Assembly (NCBI GenBank): GCA_025453525.1
Contig: JALOQD010000003.1
Coordinates: forward strand, 1-41,549
Reading direction: 5' to 3'
Source: Myxococcota bacterium
GTDB lineage: Bacteria > Myxococcota_A > Polyangia > JAAYKL01
DNA length: 41,549 bases
This document shows positions 16,944 through 24,771 of the stretch, in pieces. Position 1 is the first letter of the stretch. Each line of letters opens with the position of its first letter. The notes under the pieces were generated by a model. The model searched no databases, had not been told where the DNA came from, and saw only the letters and a list, made by a program, of their open reading frames with translations. Both the position numbers and the translations under genes were made by a program.

Positions 16944-17819
16944 TTAGATGAGGAAACGGTTCAGGATGCCATCGAGCTCATCGTAGCTCGTGTAGGCGAT
17001 TTCGATGCGGCCTTTTCCCTTGCGATCGACGATGTTGACCTTGGCGCCAAACGTGCGCTGCAGCTTCTCCACGAGAGCTTTGACTTCTGGAGCGTGATCC
17101 TTGGCTGCGGCGGGGGCTTTGGCTGGACTGGCTGCGGCTCTGGCTGCGCGTTCGGTCTCCCGCACCGACCATTTCTTGGCCACAGCCTCGCGGGCGAGGA
17201 AGACCATTTTCGCTGGAGCGGGAGCTTGAAGGAGGGCTCGGGCATGACCCTCGCTGAGCTGTCCCTCGATCACCATGTGCCTCACCTCTGGCGGTAGGCC
17301 GAGGAGGCGAAGGGCATTGGCGATGGTGGAACGGTCACGCCCGATGCGCGTGGCGAGCTCGGACTGGGAGTACCCATGGTTGTCGATAAGGTGCTGCAGC
17401 GCTTCGGCTTCTTCAATGGGGTTGAGGTCTTGGCGCTGAACGTTCTCGACCAACGCGAGCTCGTAGGCTTCGGCCGAGTCCACCTCGCGAATGACGATCG
17501 GAATCTCCTTGAGGCCCGCGAGTTGGGCCGCACGCCATCGACGCTCACCCGCCACGATCTCATAGCCGTCGCCGTTATCGCGGCGGCGCACCAAAGGCGG
17601 CTGGATGATGCCCCGCTCCTTGATGGACTCGGCGAGCCCCTGGAGTGCCTCTTCATCGATGCGCTGTCGCGGCTGATCGGCCCGCGGATGGATGCGTTCG
17701 ATGGGGCAACTCATGTATTCGCGGTTCGTAGTAGCTCCCGGGCGGGACGGAGGTGCGCTGGGGATGAGGGCGTTGAGCCCTCGGCCGAGTGCCTTGCGTG
17801 CTTTCTTGCTATCGTTCAC
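16944..17819 (-). CDS. parB: Chromosome partitioning protein ParB
   Basis: This 291-residue ParB/Spo0J protein opens with the typical ALGRGLNALIP. It contains the ParB/sulfiredoxin-like CTPase domain with IHPRADQPRQRIDEEAL and the GERRWRAAQLAG box, then ENVQRQDLNPIEEAEAL. The HTH DNA-binding region is YSQSELATRIGRDRSTIANALRLLGLP, followed by a C-terminal dimerisation segment. It binds parS, loads as a CTP-dependent clamp and works with ParA to segregate replication origins. GTG start; it overlaps the ParA stop by 4 bases. I could not find a parS palindrome in the window. Gene presence suggests the segment lies in the origin-proximal part of the chromosome. Confidence 0.95.
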   Translation of the reverse strand: MNDSKKARKALGRGLNALIPSAPPSRPGATTNREYMSCPIERIHPRADQPRQRIDEEALQGLAESIKERGIIQPPLVRRRDNGDGYEIVAGERRWRAAQLAGLKEIPIVIREVDSAEAYELALVENVQRQDLNPIEEAEALQHLIDNHGYSQSELATRIGRDRSTIANALRLLGLPPEVRHMVIEGQLSEGHARALLQAPAPAKMVFLAREAVAKKWSVRETERAARAAASPAKAPAAAKDHAPEVKALVEKLQRTFGAKVNIVDRKGKGRIEIAYTSYDELDGILNRFLI

Positions 17820-18580
17820 TGCCTAATCTCCATGTACTCGCGGGCGAAATCTAGGTAGCCCTGTGCGCCGGCGGAGCGCACGTCGTAGAGAATACCCGGT
17901 TTACCGAAAGACGGCGACTCGGACAGGCGTACATTGCGGGGAATGATGGCCTCGAACACGCGACCCTCGAAGTTCTCGCGGACTTCCTTGGCCACTTGTT
18001 CGGACAGGGATGTGCGGCGGTCGTACATCGTGAGCAGGATGCCGTCGACGACGAGCGCGGGGTTCATCTCGTGGCGGATCATGCCGATGGTCTCGAGGAG
18101 TCGGCCCAGGCCTTCGAGGGCGAAGTATTCACACTGAAGCGGCACGATGACGGCGTCCGCGGCGCACAAGGCGTTGAGCGTGAGAAAGCCCAAGGAAGGC
18201 GGGCAATCGATGACGATAAAGTCGTACTTGTCGCGCAGCGTGCCCAGGGCTTTGCGCATTCGATAAGCGTTGTTGTCCGCGCCCACGAGCTCGACCTCGG
18301 CGCCTGCCAAGTCCTTGCAGGACGGCAGCACATCGAGGAAGTCGAGCTCGGAAGAGACCACAGCTTCGTCGGCGCGGCATGCTTCGAGGATGACGTCATA
18401 GGTGGAGTAGCGGAGCGAGTTTGGATCGATCCCTAAGTTGGAAGTGGCGTTGGCTTGTGGATCGATGTCCACTACGAGAACGGTGCGCTCTGCCGCGGCG
18501 ATGGACGCGCCGAGGTTCACCGCCGTTGTCGTTTTGCCCACTCCCCCTTTTTGATTCGCTATCGTGATGATTCGACCCAT
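17816..18580 (-). CDS. parA: Chromosome partitioning ATPase ParA
   Basis: This ParA/Soj-type P-loop ATPase is about 254 residues long. The start at 18580 gives MGRIITIANQ directly before the deviant Walker A KGGVGKTT (residues 11-18). The frame runs further upstream, but this is the family's usual N-terminus. Other motifs are DIDPQANAT, DYDFIVIDCPPSLG-like FIVIDCPPSLG (Walker B), and VPLQCEYFALEGL. ATP binding drives dimerisation on the nucleoid; ParB stimulates hydrolysis, pulling origins apart. It is the first gene of the parA-parB operon, whose members overlap by 4 bases. The length and N-terminus match a chromosomal (Soj-like) ParA without an N-terminal regulatory HTH. Confidence 0.95.
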   Translation of the reverse strand: MGRIITIANQKGGVGKTTTAVNLGASIAAAERTVLVVDIDPQANATSNLGIDPNSLRYSTYDVILEACRADEAVVSSELDFLDVLPSCKDLAGAEVELVGADNNAYRMRKALGTLRDKYDFIVIDCPPSLGFLTLNALCAADAVIVPLQCEYFALEGLGRLLETIGMIRHEMNPALVVDGILLTMYDRRTSLSEQVAKEVRENFEGRVFEAIIPRNVRLSESPSFGKPGILYDVRSAGAQGYLDFAREYMEIRQ

Positions 18581-18762
18581 GCTTGTCTCGCCTCGAGTTC
18601 TTTCACGGCTGCCAGCCCCGGGCCCCCAATTGGGCAACCCTCTGGAGTTCGAGCAGAATGCAGCTCATGTGGCTCACCTTATGTAGAGGATACTAGGGCC
18701 CCTGTCGATTCTTTTTTCACATCGATCTTGGCCTGTTTCGCAAGTTGTGGCATTTCCAGGCA

Positions 18763-19140
18763 ATGACGGTGAACCCATATTTTTCCTCCAGTTCAAACAG
18801 GCTCCCAGATGGCTGTGGCAGGCGCTCGAGTGACTGCGGTGACTCTGTCGCGTTTAGCGTGTTTTTGGACGGTGATGTCGTCACTGTCGAGCTCGATGTC
18901 ATTGGGTGTCAGTACACAGTCATCTGCGCCCGGGCGGTCTGTTTGCTCGCAGGTGGCAAGACCCTCGCCCAGGCGAGGCGAGACACCACCTTTGAGGCGA
19001 TCATCGCGGCCATCGAGAATTTGCCCGAGCACAACCATCACTGCGCGACCATGGCCAGTCAGGCCTTTGCCGACGCGCTCACCGAAGCGGCCATGAGCCG
19101 CAGGGACCCGTGGCGCAAGCTCTACAGACCGCACGCCTAA
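18763..19140 (+). CDS. NifU/IscU-like iron-sulfur cluster scaffold protein
   Basis: This 125-residue product has the three spaced cysteines of an IscU/NifU N-terminal scaffold: Cys25 in DCGDSVAF, Cys49 in VIGCQYT, and Cys94 in HHCATMASQAFADAL. The central FLDGDVVTVELDVIGC and the LLAGGKTLAQA segment agree with the fold. Such proteins assemble Fe-S clusters and pass them to apo-proteins in the cytoplasm. No cysteine desulfurase gene is nearby. ATG 18763 is preferred over a TTG start 18 bases upstream. It is transcribed divergently from parA-parB. Confidence 0.75.
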   Translation: MTVNPYFSSSSNRLPDGCGRRSSDCGDSVAFSVFLDGDVVTVELDVIGCQYTVICARAVCLLAGGKTLAQARRDTTFEAIIAAIENLPEHNHHCATMASQAFADALTEAAMSRRDPWRKLYRPHA

Positions 19141-19167
19141 AAAAACGCGTCTTCCAAATCTAAAATG

Positions 19168-19196
19168 TTGACTTCTCTTACTGCCGCAGGTAAAAA
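19168..19196 (+). promoter_or_regulatory. Sigma-70-type promoter of the tRNA genes
   Basis: TTGACT at 19168-19173 and TAAAAA at 19191-19196 are separated by exactly 17 bases. They stand 19 bases upstream of tRNA-Val, a suitable place for tRNA transcription. The -35 matches 5 of 6 consensus bases and the -10 matches 4 of 6. Confidence 0.6.
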
Positions 19197-19214
19197 CTCG
19201 TCGCTCTCAAGGCG

Positions 19215-19286
19215 GGGCGGGTAGCTCAGTGGGAGAGCATCGGCCTTACAAGCCGAGGGTCGCAGGTTCGATACCTGTCCCGCCCA
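19215..19286 (+). tRNA. tRNA-Val (anticodon TAC)
   Basis: A complete cloverleaf is visible. The acceptor stem GGGCGGG pairs with CCCGCCC, the D arm is GCTC...GAGC, the anticodon loop CTTACAA sits between TCGGC and GCCGA, and the T arm is GCAGG TTCGATA CCTGT. The discriminator base is A. The 3' CCA is not encoded. Confidence 0.97.
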
Positions 19287-19330
19287 CAGCACAGCAGAGA
19301 TTCCCGAGAGGGAGCTGTTCTTTTAAAACT

Positions 19331-19404
<74 letters not shown>

Positions 19405-19411
19405 CTAAAGT

Positions 19412-19438
19412 AAGCCCTGGAATTTCCAGGGCTTTTTT
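19412..19438 (+). terminator. Intrinsic terminator after tRNA-Asp
   Basis: AAGCCCTGG (19412-19420) pairs perfectly with CCAGGGCTT (19426-19434) around the loop AATTT and runs into a T tract. It ends the tRNA-Val/tRNA-Asp transcript and overlaps the integrase stop by two bases. Confidence 0.88.
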
Positions 19439-20582
19439 AGTTTCTGGCCCCTGATTTTACCTCCATGTTCTGTCCTTGTTCTGTAACCCACGCAGGAACC
19501 GGCTCATCAAGCACCGCAATCGCGTCTGCTTTTTTCTCCTGCATGAGGTGCGCGTAGCGCAAAGTCGACCCGATATCCTTATGTCCCATCAACTCCTTGA
19601 TCTCGAGCAACGACCGCCCCCGCATCGCCAAATGACTGCCAAACGTGTGGCGGAGCACATGCCACCCCAGCGGCCGAAGACCTGCAAGCTTGCTGATGGT
19701 CTTGATCGCCACGTCAGCTCGCCTGTGGATGTGCCGACCACCGTCCTCCTTGCAAAACACAAGGTCGCCCTTGAGGTGCCGCTTGCTCTTCAAGAACGCC
19801 ACGGTGTCCGGCGACAACGGCAGCGTATACGCCGTGCGGTTTTTGCGGTCAGTCACGTTGCCGCGAGCATAACTGCGCCGCACGCGCATTCGCGAGGTCA
19901 CCAGGTCCACGTCTCCCCAGCGCAGCTCCGACAACTCCCCAAAGCGCAAACCCGTCTTCAACGCGAAAAAGATCATTCCCCTCCACTCCTCTCTGGACTT
20001 CGCCGCTTCGAGCAAGCGCTCCGCCTCATCGAAGGTGAGGAAGTCGAACTCCGTTTCCGGCACCGGCAGATGCCGAATGCGCGGTACTCGTTCGATCAGC
20101 TCGAGCTCCTCCGCATAGCCCAGCATGCGGCTCAACGTCGCGAGCGCGTTGTTGACGGTCTTCGGGTCCAGCCCGCGCGTCATCATGAAATTCTTCACGC
20201 GGTCGACGTCTCGGACCTTCACCTCGTCCAACCTGAGGTGCCCCAGCACTGGCAGCAAGTAGCGGCGCAGGTTGCCCTCCTTGCTCGCCACCTCCGTGGG
20301 CTTGTTGTGCACCTTGGCGTAGTTGTCGATAAACTCCGCACTGAACTCCGCGAGCGTCGGGGGCTTCTCCTCCACGACCTCCTTTCTGTCGTACGTGCCG
20401 TCGACAATGGCTTGCCGTATCTCGCGCTCCTCACGCTCCGCTTCTCGGCGCGTTTGGATGCGAGCTTTTTTTCTCACCGGCTTCGCCACGTCATCGAGCC
20501 GACGACGGTCGATGTTAATTTCCCAGCAGCTGTTCATCGCGCCCGTTTTCGAGTCGCGCCAGCGTCGCTGTCTCACACTCAT
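19437..20582 (-). CDS. Tyrosine recombinase (phage-type integrase)
   Basis: The product is about 381 residues from the ATG at 20582, which has GGAGG 6 bases upstream. The N-terminal part contains an Arg/Glu-rich helix and a SAM-like core-binding domain (about 75-170: LAEFSAEFIDNYAKVHNKPT). The catalytic domain has Arg213 in TGLRFGELSELRW, His308-x-x-Arg311 in HVLRHTFGSHL, His334 in LMGHKDIGST and the nucleophile Tyr343 in LRYAHL. All catalytic residues are present, so the enzyme should be active. It lies against tRNA-Asp in the usual orientation for site-specific integration there. It overlaps the upstream excisionase-like gene by 4 bases. Confidence 0.93.
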   Translation of the reverse strand: MSVRQRRWRDSKTGAMNSCWEINIDRRRLDDVAKPVRKKARIQTRREAEREEREIRQAIVDGTYDRKEVVEEKPPTLAEFSAEFIDNYAKVHNKPTEVASKEGNLRRYLLPVLGHLRLDEVKVRDVDRVKNFMMTRGLDPKTVNNALATLSRMLGYAEELELIERVPRIRHLPVPETEFDFLTFDEAERLLEAAKSREEWRGMIFFALKTGLRFGELSELRWGDVDLVTSRMRVRRSYARGNVTDRKNRTAYTLPLSPDTVAFLKSKRHLKGDLVFCKEDGGRHIHRRADVAIKTISKLAGLRPLGWHVLRHTFGSHLAMRGRSLLEIKELMGHKDIGSTLRYAHLMQEKKADAIAVLDEPVPAWVTEQGQNMEVKSGARN

Positions 20583-21016
20583 TTGGACCTCCCAGATGGC
20601 TGTGAGCCGCGACCTTGCACCTCGAAGCACTGTAACACAGCATCGCGACGAAAGCGGATGGTCCGCCCGATACGCACCATGCCCGGTATCTCGCCGCGCG
20701 CCGCAGCCTCGTAGACCAGGTTGCGGTGCACCCTGAACAGCGCCGCGACTTCAGCGACGGTCAGGAATTCGGGCAGTTTCACTTTCCCTTGTGGTGCCTC
20801 GTGGTCAGCGAGGGGCGGCACAATGGCAGTGCGCGTGCTCGGTTTTCGACCAGTGACGACAGCGCTCAGTTTTTTGTCGTCCTCCCCGTGTCGGGCATCC
20901 TGTGCGTCGGCGAGCCAAGCCCCACGCACCTCGCCCTCGAGTCTACCGGCGTTGTCAGCGGCATTTCTGTTCCCGACTCTGCCGCCGTCATCGCGGTTGC
21001 TGCTCCTATTCCTCAT
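20579..21016 (-). CDS. Excisionase-like MerR-type HTH DNA-binding protein
   Basis: The C-terminal ~65 residues form a small HTH_17/excisionase domain: LPEFLTVAEVAALFRVHRN then LVYEAAARGEIPGMVRIGR then TIRFRRDAVLQ. Such proteins bend DNA at att sites and bias the integrase toward excision, or act as a repressor. The N-terminal ~75 residues are polar and low-complexity, so the exact start is uncertain; ATG 21016 overlaps the preceding remnant by 11 bases, and an ATG at 21055 also exists. The stop overlaps the integrase start (ATGA), which strongly ties the two together as a recombination module. Confidence 0.75.
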   Translation of the reverse strand: MRNRSSNRDDGGRVGNRNAADNAGRLEGEVRGAWLADAQDARHGEDDKKLSAVVTGRKPSTRTAIVPPLADHEAPQGKVKLPEFLTVAEVAALFRVHRNLVYEAAARGEIPGMVRIGRTIRFRRDAVLQCFEVQGRGSQPSGRSK

Positions 21017-21606
21017 TATCGTCGTCCTCGTCATCTGGCTCGTCGTCGGATGCAAGCGGCGCCGGCGTTGCTTGGGCCGCTGGGGTTACCGGCGCTGCTG
21101 GGGTTGGAGGCTCCGGTAGCGGCGGAAGGGCCTCATAAATTGGGATGACTGGAAAGGCGGCCGAAGCAGTCGGGGCCACGAGCACAAGGTGATTCTTGGT
21201 CCTCGTCACGGCGACGTACATCAGCCTATACTCGTCGTCGGCCTTGTCCCGAGACTTCAGGGCTTTTGCGCTTTCGTTGTCGATCTCGGTGATAAAAACG
21301 ACGGTGTCCTTTTGCCTTCCCTTGCTGCCGTGGATCGTGGTCAGGACTATTTTGGGCTCTGGGATGTCCCAGCCGTAGCGAGCGAGCAATTTCGTGAAGT
21401 ACGCATGCTTTGCAGCGGAGTCGTCCGCGACAAGTACGGCGGCCCAAAAGATGCCCTCGGGGCCAAGCGCTTTGGATTCTTTGTCGGCGCACCGTTACGT
21501 GCAACTTGGGGAATGATGCCATGAGTCGCTTCATGTTCTGCCAGCGTTTGTCCCGCTGTGGAGACCTCGTCGGCGAGACCGGGGCGCTACCTTGGCTAAC
21601 CTGCAC
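21006..21606 (-). pseudogene. C-terminal remnant of a UvrD/Rep-type helicase
   Basis: Only the end of a superfamily 1 helicase remains. It has motif V (IVLTTIHGSKGRQKDTVVF) and motif VI (EYRLMYVAVTRTKN), then an acidic Pro/Ala-rich tail. In frame upstream of the first Met (21389) the sequence IFWAAVLVADDSAAKHAYFT continues helicase-like, but a TAA occurs at 21495-21497. The preceding residues (RWQNMKRLMASFPKLHV) continue in a different frame, so there is a frameshift near 21490. The ATPase motifs I-IV are missing altogether. It cannot act as a helicase; it is debris next to the island recombination module. Confidence 0.75.
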
Positions 21607-21874
21607 ACGCGTCGGGATAAATCGGGAATTCCCCTTTTGATATTCTCTCCATCATTTCTTAGCCAAGCCGTAGCGTGGTTCGGTGTGGTTCGGCGTGGCA
21701 TGGCCTGTCTGACGAGATAGAGCTTGTCAGCGGGAAAGGGCGCGTTTCTCATGAGACGCACCTTTTTGTTTGCGGGAATGCTGCGACATTATCTGTCTTC
21801 CACCTGCGCTATCCTCTCCATCAGCGGCACCTCCAGAGCCCAGAAGAGCCCGCAGCCGCAGGAGAGCCAAACCC
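21607..21874. other. Intergenic stretch between helicase remnant and DHH gene
   Basis: These ~270 bases show no gene. They include short tandem-like repeats of GTGGTTCGG (about 21675-21700) and a partly palindromic segment around GTTTCTCATGAGACG (about 21745-21762). A GGAGAG ribosome site for the DHH gene lies at about 21860. No promoter could be singled out. Confidence 0.4.
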
Positions 21875-22774
21875 ATGAACCACCTCATCCACGATCTCGA
21901 CCGCGACGGCTGGGGCTCGGCGGCGCTGCTCGTCTGCGAGCTCGGCCCGGAACAGTGTCGCCTTTACCCCACCCAGAGCAAGGACGGCTGCTCGCTTGTC
22001 TCGACGACAGATGCCCAGCCCGGCGATCACGTGTGGCTGCTCGACATCCCCACTCCCGCGAGCTGGTCGGACATGCCGAATTTGCCGAACTTCGCGCTCA
22101 CCTGGGTCGACCATCATCCGGTGCGGGCCACGGATGCGCCGCCTCCGTTTGTGCGGCTCGTGTTGCCCGAGGACAGCGAGCCCACGACGACTATGCACTT
22201 GCTGGTTCAGCGCGGTTTCGTGCCGAGTGTGCACAAGCCCATGGTCTTTGTGCGGTCCCTGTGCGTACCGGGTTTCGCGACCGAGTGGACGCTCATCTTC
22301 GACGGGCTGTCCGAAGCGTGGGACCAGATCTCGTTCATGCTGCGCGAGCTGCCCAAGGTGATCGCCGCGGCGCCGCGGGGCGAGGCGCCAGACCAGTCCA
22401 TGGTCATCATCGGCAAGACCGTGCAAGGCCAGGCCGCCCAGGTGGACCGGGTGCTCGAGACCGCGCGGACCGAGCTCCACGAGCATGTGGTGGTTGTGCA
22501 CATCCCCGACGCGTTCCACGTGCCGCTGAAGCACTACGGCCTGCGCGCCCAACAGCAGCATAAAAAACCCGTGTCTGTCATCGTGCACCGCGGCCGACGA
22601 CTCTACTGCGGTCGCAACACCCGCAGCGCGATCAAGCTCGACTTCCTCGCGCACTTCGCCGCGCGGGGGTTCACCGCCACCGGCCACCCGTATGTAGCGT
22701 TCGTCGATGTGCCCAAGGCGCGGCAAGCCGAGGAATTGCGGGCGCTGATCGAGGCGGTTGAGGCGTCGCTCTAA
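21875..22774 (+). CDS. DHH-family phosphoesterase-like protein
   Basis: The 299-residue product starts at an ATG after GGAGAG. It has the metal-binding pattern of DHH phosphoesterases. Motif I is HDLDRDGWGSAALL (His6, Asp7/9/11). An Asp lies in WLLDIPTP (about 57). The signature DHH occurs at 79-81 in TWVDHHP. Near the C-terminus, GFTATGHPYVAF resembles the DHHA1 substrate loop GGGH. Members include RecJ, nanoRNases and cyclic-dinucleotide phosphodiesterases, so it probably cleaves a phosphodiester in short RNA/DNA or a nucleotide signal. The exact substrate is unknown. It converges with the next gene, overlapping it by 4 bases. Confidence 0.75.
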   Translation: MNHLIHDLDRDGWGSAALLVCELGPEQCRLYPTQSKDGCSLVSTTDAQPGDHVWLLDIPTPASWSDMPNLPNFALTWVDHHPVRATDAPPPFVRLVLPEDSEPTTTMHLLVQRGFVPSVHKPMVFVRSLCVPGFATEWTLIFDGLSEAWDQISFMLRELPKVIAAAPRGEAPDQSMVIIGKTVQGQAAQVDRVLETARTELHEHVVVVHIPDAFHVPLKHYGLRAQQQHKKPVSVIVHRGRRLYCGRNTRSAIKLDFLAHFAARGFTATGHPYVAFVDVPKARQAEELRALIEAVEASL

Positions 22775-23685
22775 AGGCAATCTGCGAAACACAGCCGGGC
22801 TTCTTCGAGCGGCAGCACGGCCTGGTCGAACAGGCCATATCCCAGGAGGCACGGGGTTGCGAGGTACACCGGTGCGTGGGGGCTCGGCGGCAGCGTTTCA
22901 AGCGCTCGACGCAACTTAACGCTCGCCGGATCGTGATTGACAAGTACGAGCAGTAGCATGGGCGGCTCGTCGCTGAAGCCCTCGAGGTCGAGGCCACAGT
23001 CCACGAGCCCCAATGCCCGCTTCTGGTTGAACACGCGCACCATCTCTTGCTTCAGCGCCACGAGGTTGGAGGCATCGTTGAGGAACGTGTTGATGTCGAC
23101 GATGTGGGAGTGGACCCCGGCCGTGCCATCGATAGCGCCTTCGCCGTACTTGACTTCGACGAGCACCAGCCGCCGACCAATGCATTGCCTACGGGACATG
23201 CTCTCCGACGGCCAATGAACAGCCACGAGGTCAAAGCGGCCATGCCTATTCGCGTACTCGAGATCGCAGATGTAGTAGTCCGTAGCGCGGCTCATGGAGC
23301 CAAAGTTGTTCTCGCGCACCATGAGTTGCTGCGCCTCGCGTTCCTCCTTGGGGTGACGGCCGAAGTGCAGATCCATGGCCAACTTGAGCGAAGGGAACGC
23401 CGAGAGCCAGGCCGCGACGTCACTGGAGTTGCGTAGATTGGACGATGGCAGAGTCACGCTCACGAGATCCTCGCAGCCACGCAGGTATTTCAGGTCGAAG
23501 GTGGCTGTGTAGCCCTGGCCAGCAGGGTCAATCCGCAGCAGGCTGCCGCCGCGGTAATAGATGTTCACGTAGTTATTCCGCAGTTCGAGGCACAAGGTGC
23601 GGTCCAGACGAACCCGTTCGAGGAACGCCGATAGCAGGCCGTCTTTGAGATCGGCGAAGAAGGAATCATTGAGGCCGCAGGGCAT
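22771..23685 (-). CDS. Hypothetical protein with PD-(D/E)XK nuclease-like motif
   Basis: This 304-residue soluble protein has an AGGAG ribosome site before its ATG. The segment RFDLVAVHW (Asp152) followed by RLVLVEVKYGEGA (Glu177, Lys179) fits the D...ExK core of the PD-(D/E)XK nuclease superfamily, with Glu116 as a possible extra acidic helix residue. The rest (YVNIYYRGGSLLRID near the start; MLLLVLVNHDP and PVYLATPCLLGYG near the end) is not recognised. It lies tail-to-tail with the DHH gene, overlapping 4 bases. A role in nucleic-acid degradation within the defence island is inferred. Confidence 0.65.
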   Translation of the reverse strand: MPCGLNDSFFADLKDGLLSAFLERVRLDRTLCLELRNNYVNIYYRGGSLLRIDPAGQGYTATFDLKYLRGCEDLVSVTLPSSNLRNSSDVAAWLSAFPSLKLAMDLHFGRHPKEEREAQQLMVRENNFGSMSRATDYYICDLEYANRHGRFDLVAVHWPSESMSRRQCIGRRLVLVEVKYGEGAIDGTAGVHSHIVDINTFLNDASNLVALKQEMVRVFNQKRALGLVDCGLDLEGFSDEPPMLLLVLVNHDPASVKLRRALETLPPSPHAPVYLATPCLLGYGLFDQAVLPLEEARLCFADCL

Positions 23686-23853
23686 CGTAGGGCTCCTTGT
23701 TGTTTAGAAAGTACGGTCGTCAAGAGCCCAGATTAGCGCAATGCGGCTGGTCCTGGGAGCGGAGATAGATGGGCACCTCAATGGAGGTTCCCGCTGGGGT
23801 CCAGCGAAAAGCATTGCCTTGACGTACCTCCGCGCCACACCTAGCCTGCTGCT

Positions 23854-24189
23854 ATGGAATCTCACCTGATATGGCTGACTGAACTGAGCAACTTCGCTGC
23901 GCGGTGTCTGTTCGTGGTGTTTTACTGCACGCTCATCGTGCTGGCATTGCGACCAGGGACGCGCAGGCATCGCGGGGTCGCGACGTGGTTCATCTCGGCG
24001 GCGCTTGTGGGTCTGGCGAACGAGATCTGGCCGATCATTGTGATTTGGCTGCGTGGTTCGCCCTCGCATGGGATCGATCTTCTCGAGACCTTAGCGAGTG
24101 TTGTGCCGTCCTTGCTCCTCATCGTTGGGTTCGTGGCTTTTTCACGGGCCCTCGTTGCAGAACGCGGGAAGTCAGGAGGGGAGCGATGA
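23854..24189 (+). CDS. Small membrane protein (first of a coupled pair)
   Basis: This 111-residue protein has three or so hydrophobic segments (about 15-32, 43-64 and 80-98) with short polar loops (RPGTRRHRG, WLRGSPSHG). No catalytic motif is seen and no family is recognised. Its stop overlaps the start of the next membrane protein gene (ATGA), so the pair is co-translated and probably forms a complex. Location between nuclease genes in the island suggests, but does not show, a defence or mobile-element role. Confidence 0.62.
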   Translation: MESHLIWLTELSNFAARCLFVVFYCTLIVLALRPGTRRHRGVATWFISAALVGLANEIWPIIVIWLRGSPSHGIDLLETLASVVPSLLLIVGFVAFSRALVAERGKSGGER

Positions 24190-24536
24190 TGGGAGCAACC
24201 ATTGGGCTACAGGCCGTTGCATTCTGGCTTCCACTGCCGCTGCAGTTGGGACTGCTGCTTGCAACTGCTGCGGTGGCTCGTGGACCCGTTCGCCGGGCAG
24301 ATCTCAAGGCAAGCCGTCTCTTGTTGTTATCAGTCCTTGTAGAATTGCTGCCGTTTACAGTGATGTGGGCAACTAAGATTGGGGCGGCTTTGCTGTCTTT
24401 TGAAGTTACCTATTCTGCGCACTTTGCCCTCATATTGGCAGGGGCACCGTTCGGTATCGCGAGCGTGGTGCTCACTCTGCTCGCTTTACGATGCCTGGTG
24501 ACAACGGCAGGCTCTGCGTCCTCCAAATCGCTCTGA
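24186..24536 (+). CDS. Small membrane protein (second of a coupled pair)
   Basis: The product of 116 residues starts MMGATIGLQAVAF at an ATG that overlaps the preceding stop by 4 bases; the open frame upstream of this ATG is probably not coding. Four hydrophobic stretches are visible (about 5-17, 18-30, 45-68, 78-105), separated by basic residues (RGPVRRADLKASR). No known family is recognised. The paired arrangement of two short multi-pass proteins resembles subunits of a small heteromeric membrane complex. Confidence 0.6.
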   Translation: MMGATIGLQAVAFWLPLPLQLGLLLATAAVARGPVRRADLKASRLLLLSVLVELLPFTVMWATKIGAALLSFEVTYSAHFALILAGAPFGIASVVLTLLALRCLVTTAGSASSKSL

Positions 24537-24687
24537 AAGTGCCTACGTCCGTGTCGCAGTCCTTGGCTATCAAGAACCCCACGGCCATTTGATGAACAAA
24601 ACCACGGCTGGTGATATGTTTGGCAGCAGTTTGTGAATCATGCGTTTTGCGGTCGCTCTCCGCGCGGCCGATTGAAGAGTTGGTTTC

Positions 24688-24756
24688 ATGGCTCTCAAGA
24701 AGTCCGAACGCTATTCCTCCCTGTGGCAGAGCTGCGACGAGCAGCTCGGCGGCTGA
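24688..24756 (+). pseudogene. 5' remnant of hsdM (type I restriction methyltransferase)
   Basis: A 22-codon frame encodes MALKKSERYSSLWQSCDE then QLGG and a stop. This is nearly the invariant start of HsdM methyltransferases (MALKKSELYSSLW, then SCDELRGGMD). The frame is lost just where the family continues. The NucS-like gene begins 16 bases later, so an hsdM gene was cut and replaced at its fifth percent or so. The remaining stub cannot be functional, though its translation might still occur upstream of the NucS-like gene. Confidence 0.7.
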
Positions 24757-24771
24757 CGGGTGGAGGTCCAG

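Noticed and set aside
19476-20714. 412-codon frame antisense to the integrase
   Set aside because: Antisense to a gene with all tyrosine recombinase residues; His/Arg-rich translation typical of a shadow frame.
22510-22525. Partial parS-like sequence GTTCCACGTG inside the DHH gene
   Set aside because: Only the central half of the palindromic parS consensus is present and it lies in the accessory island, away from parAB; likely coincidental coding sequence.
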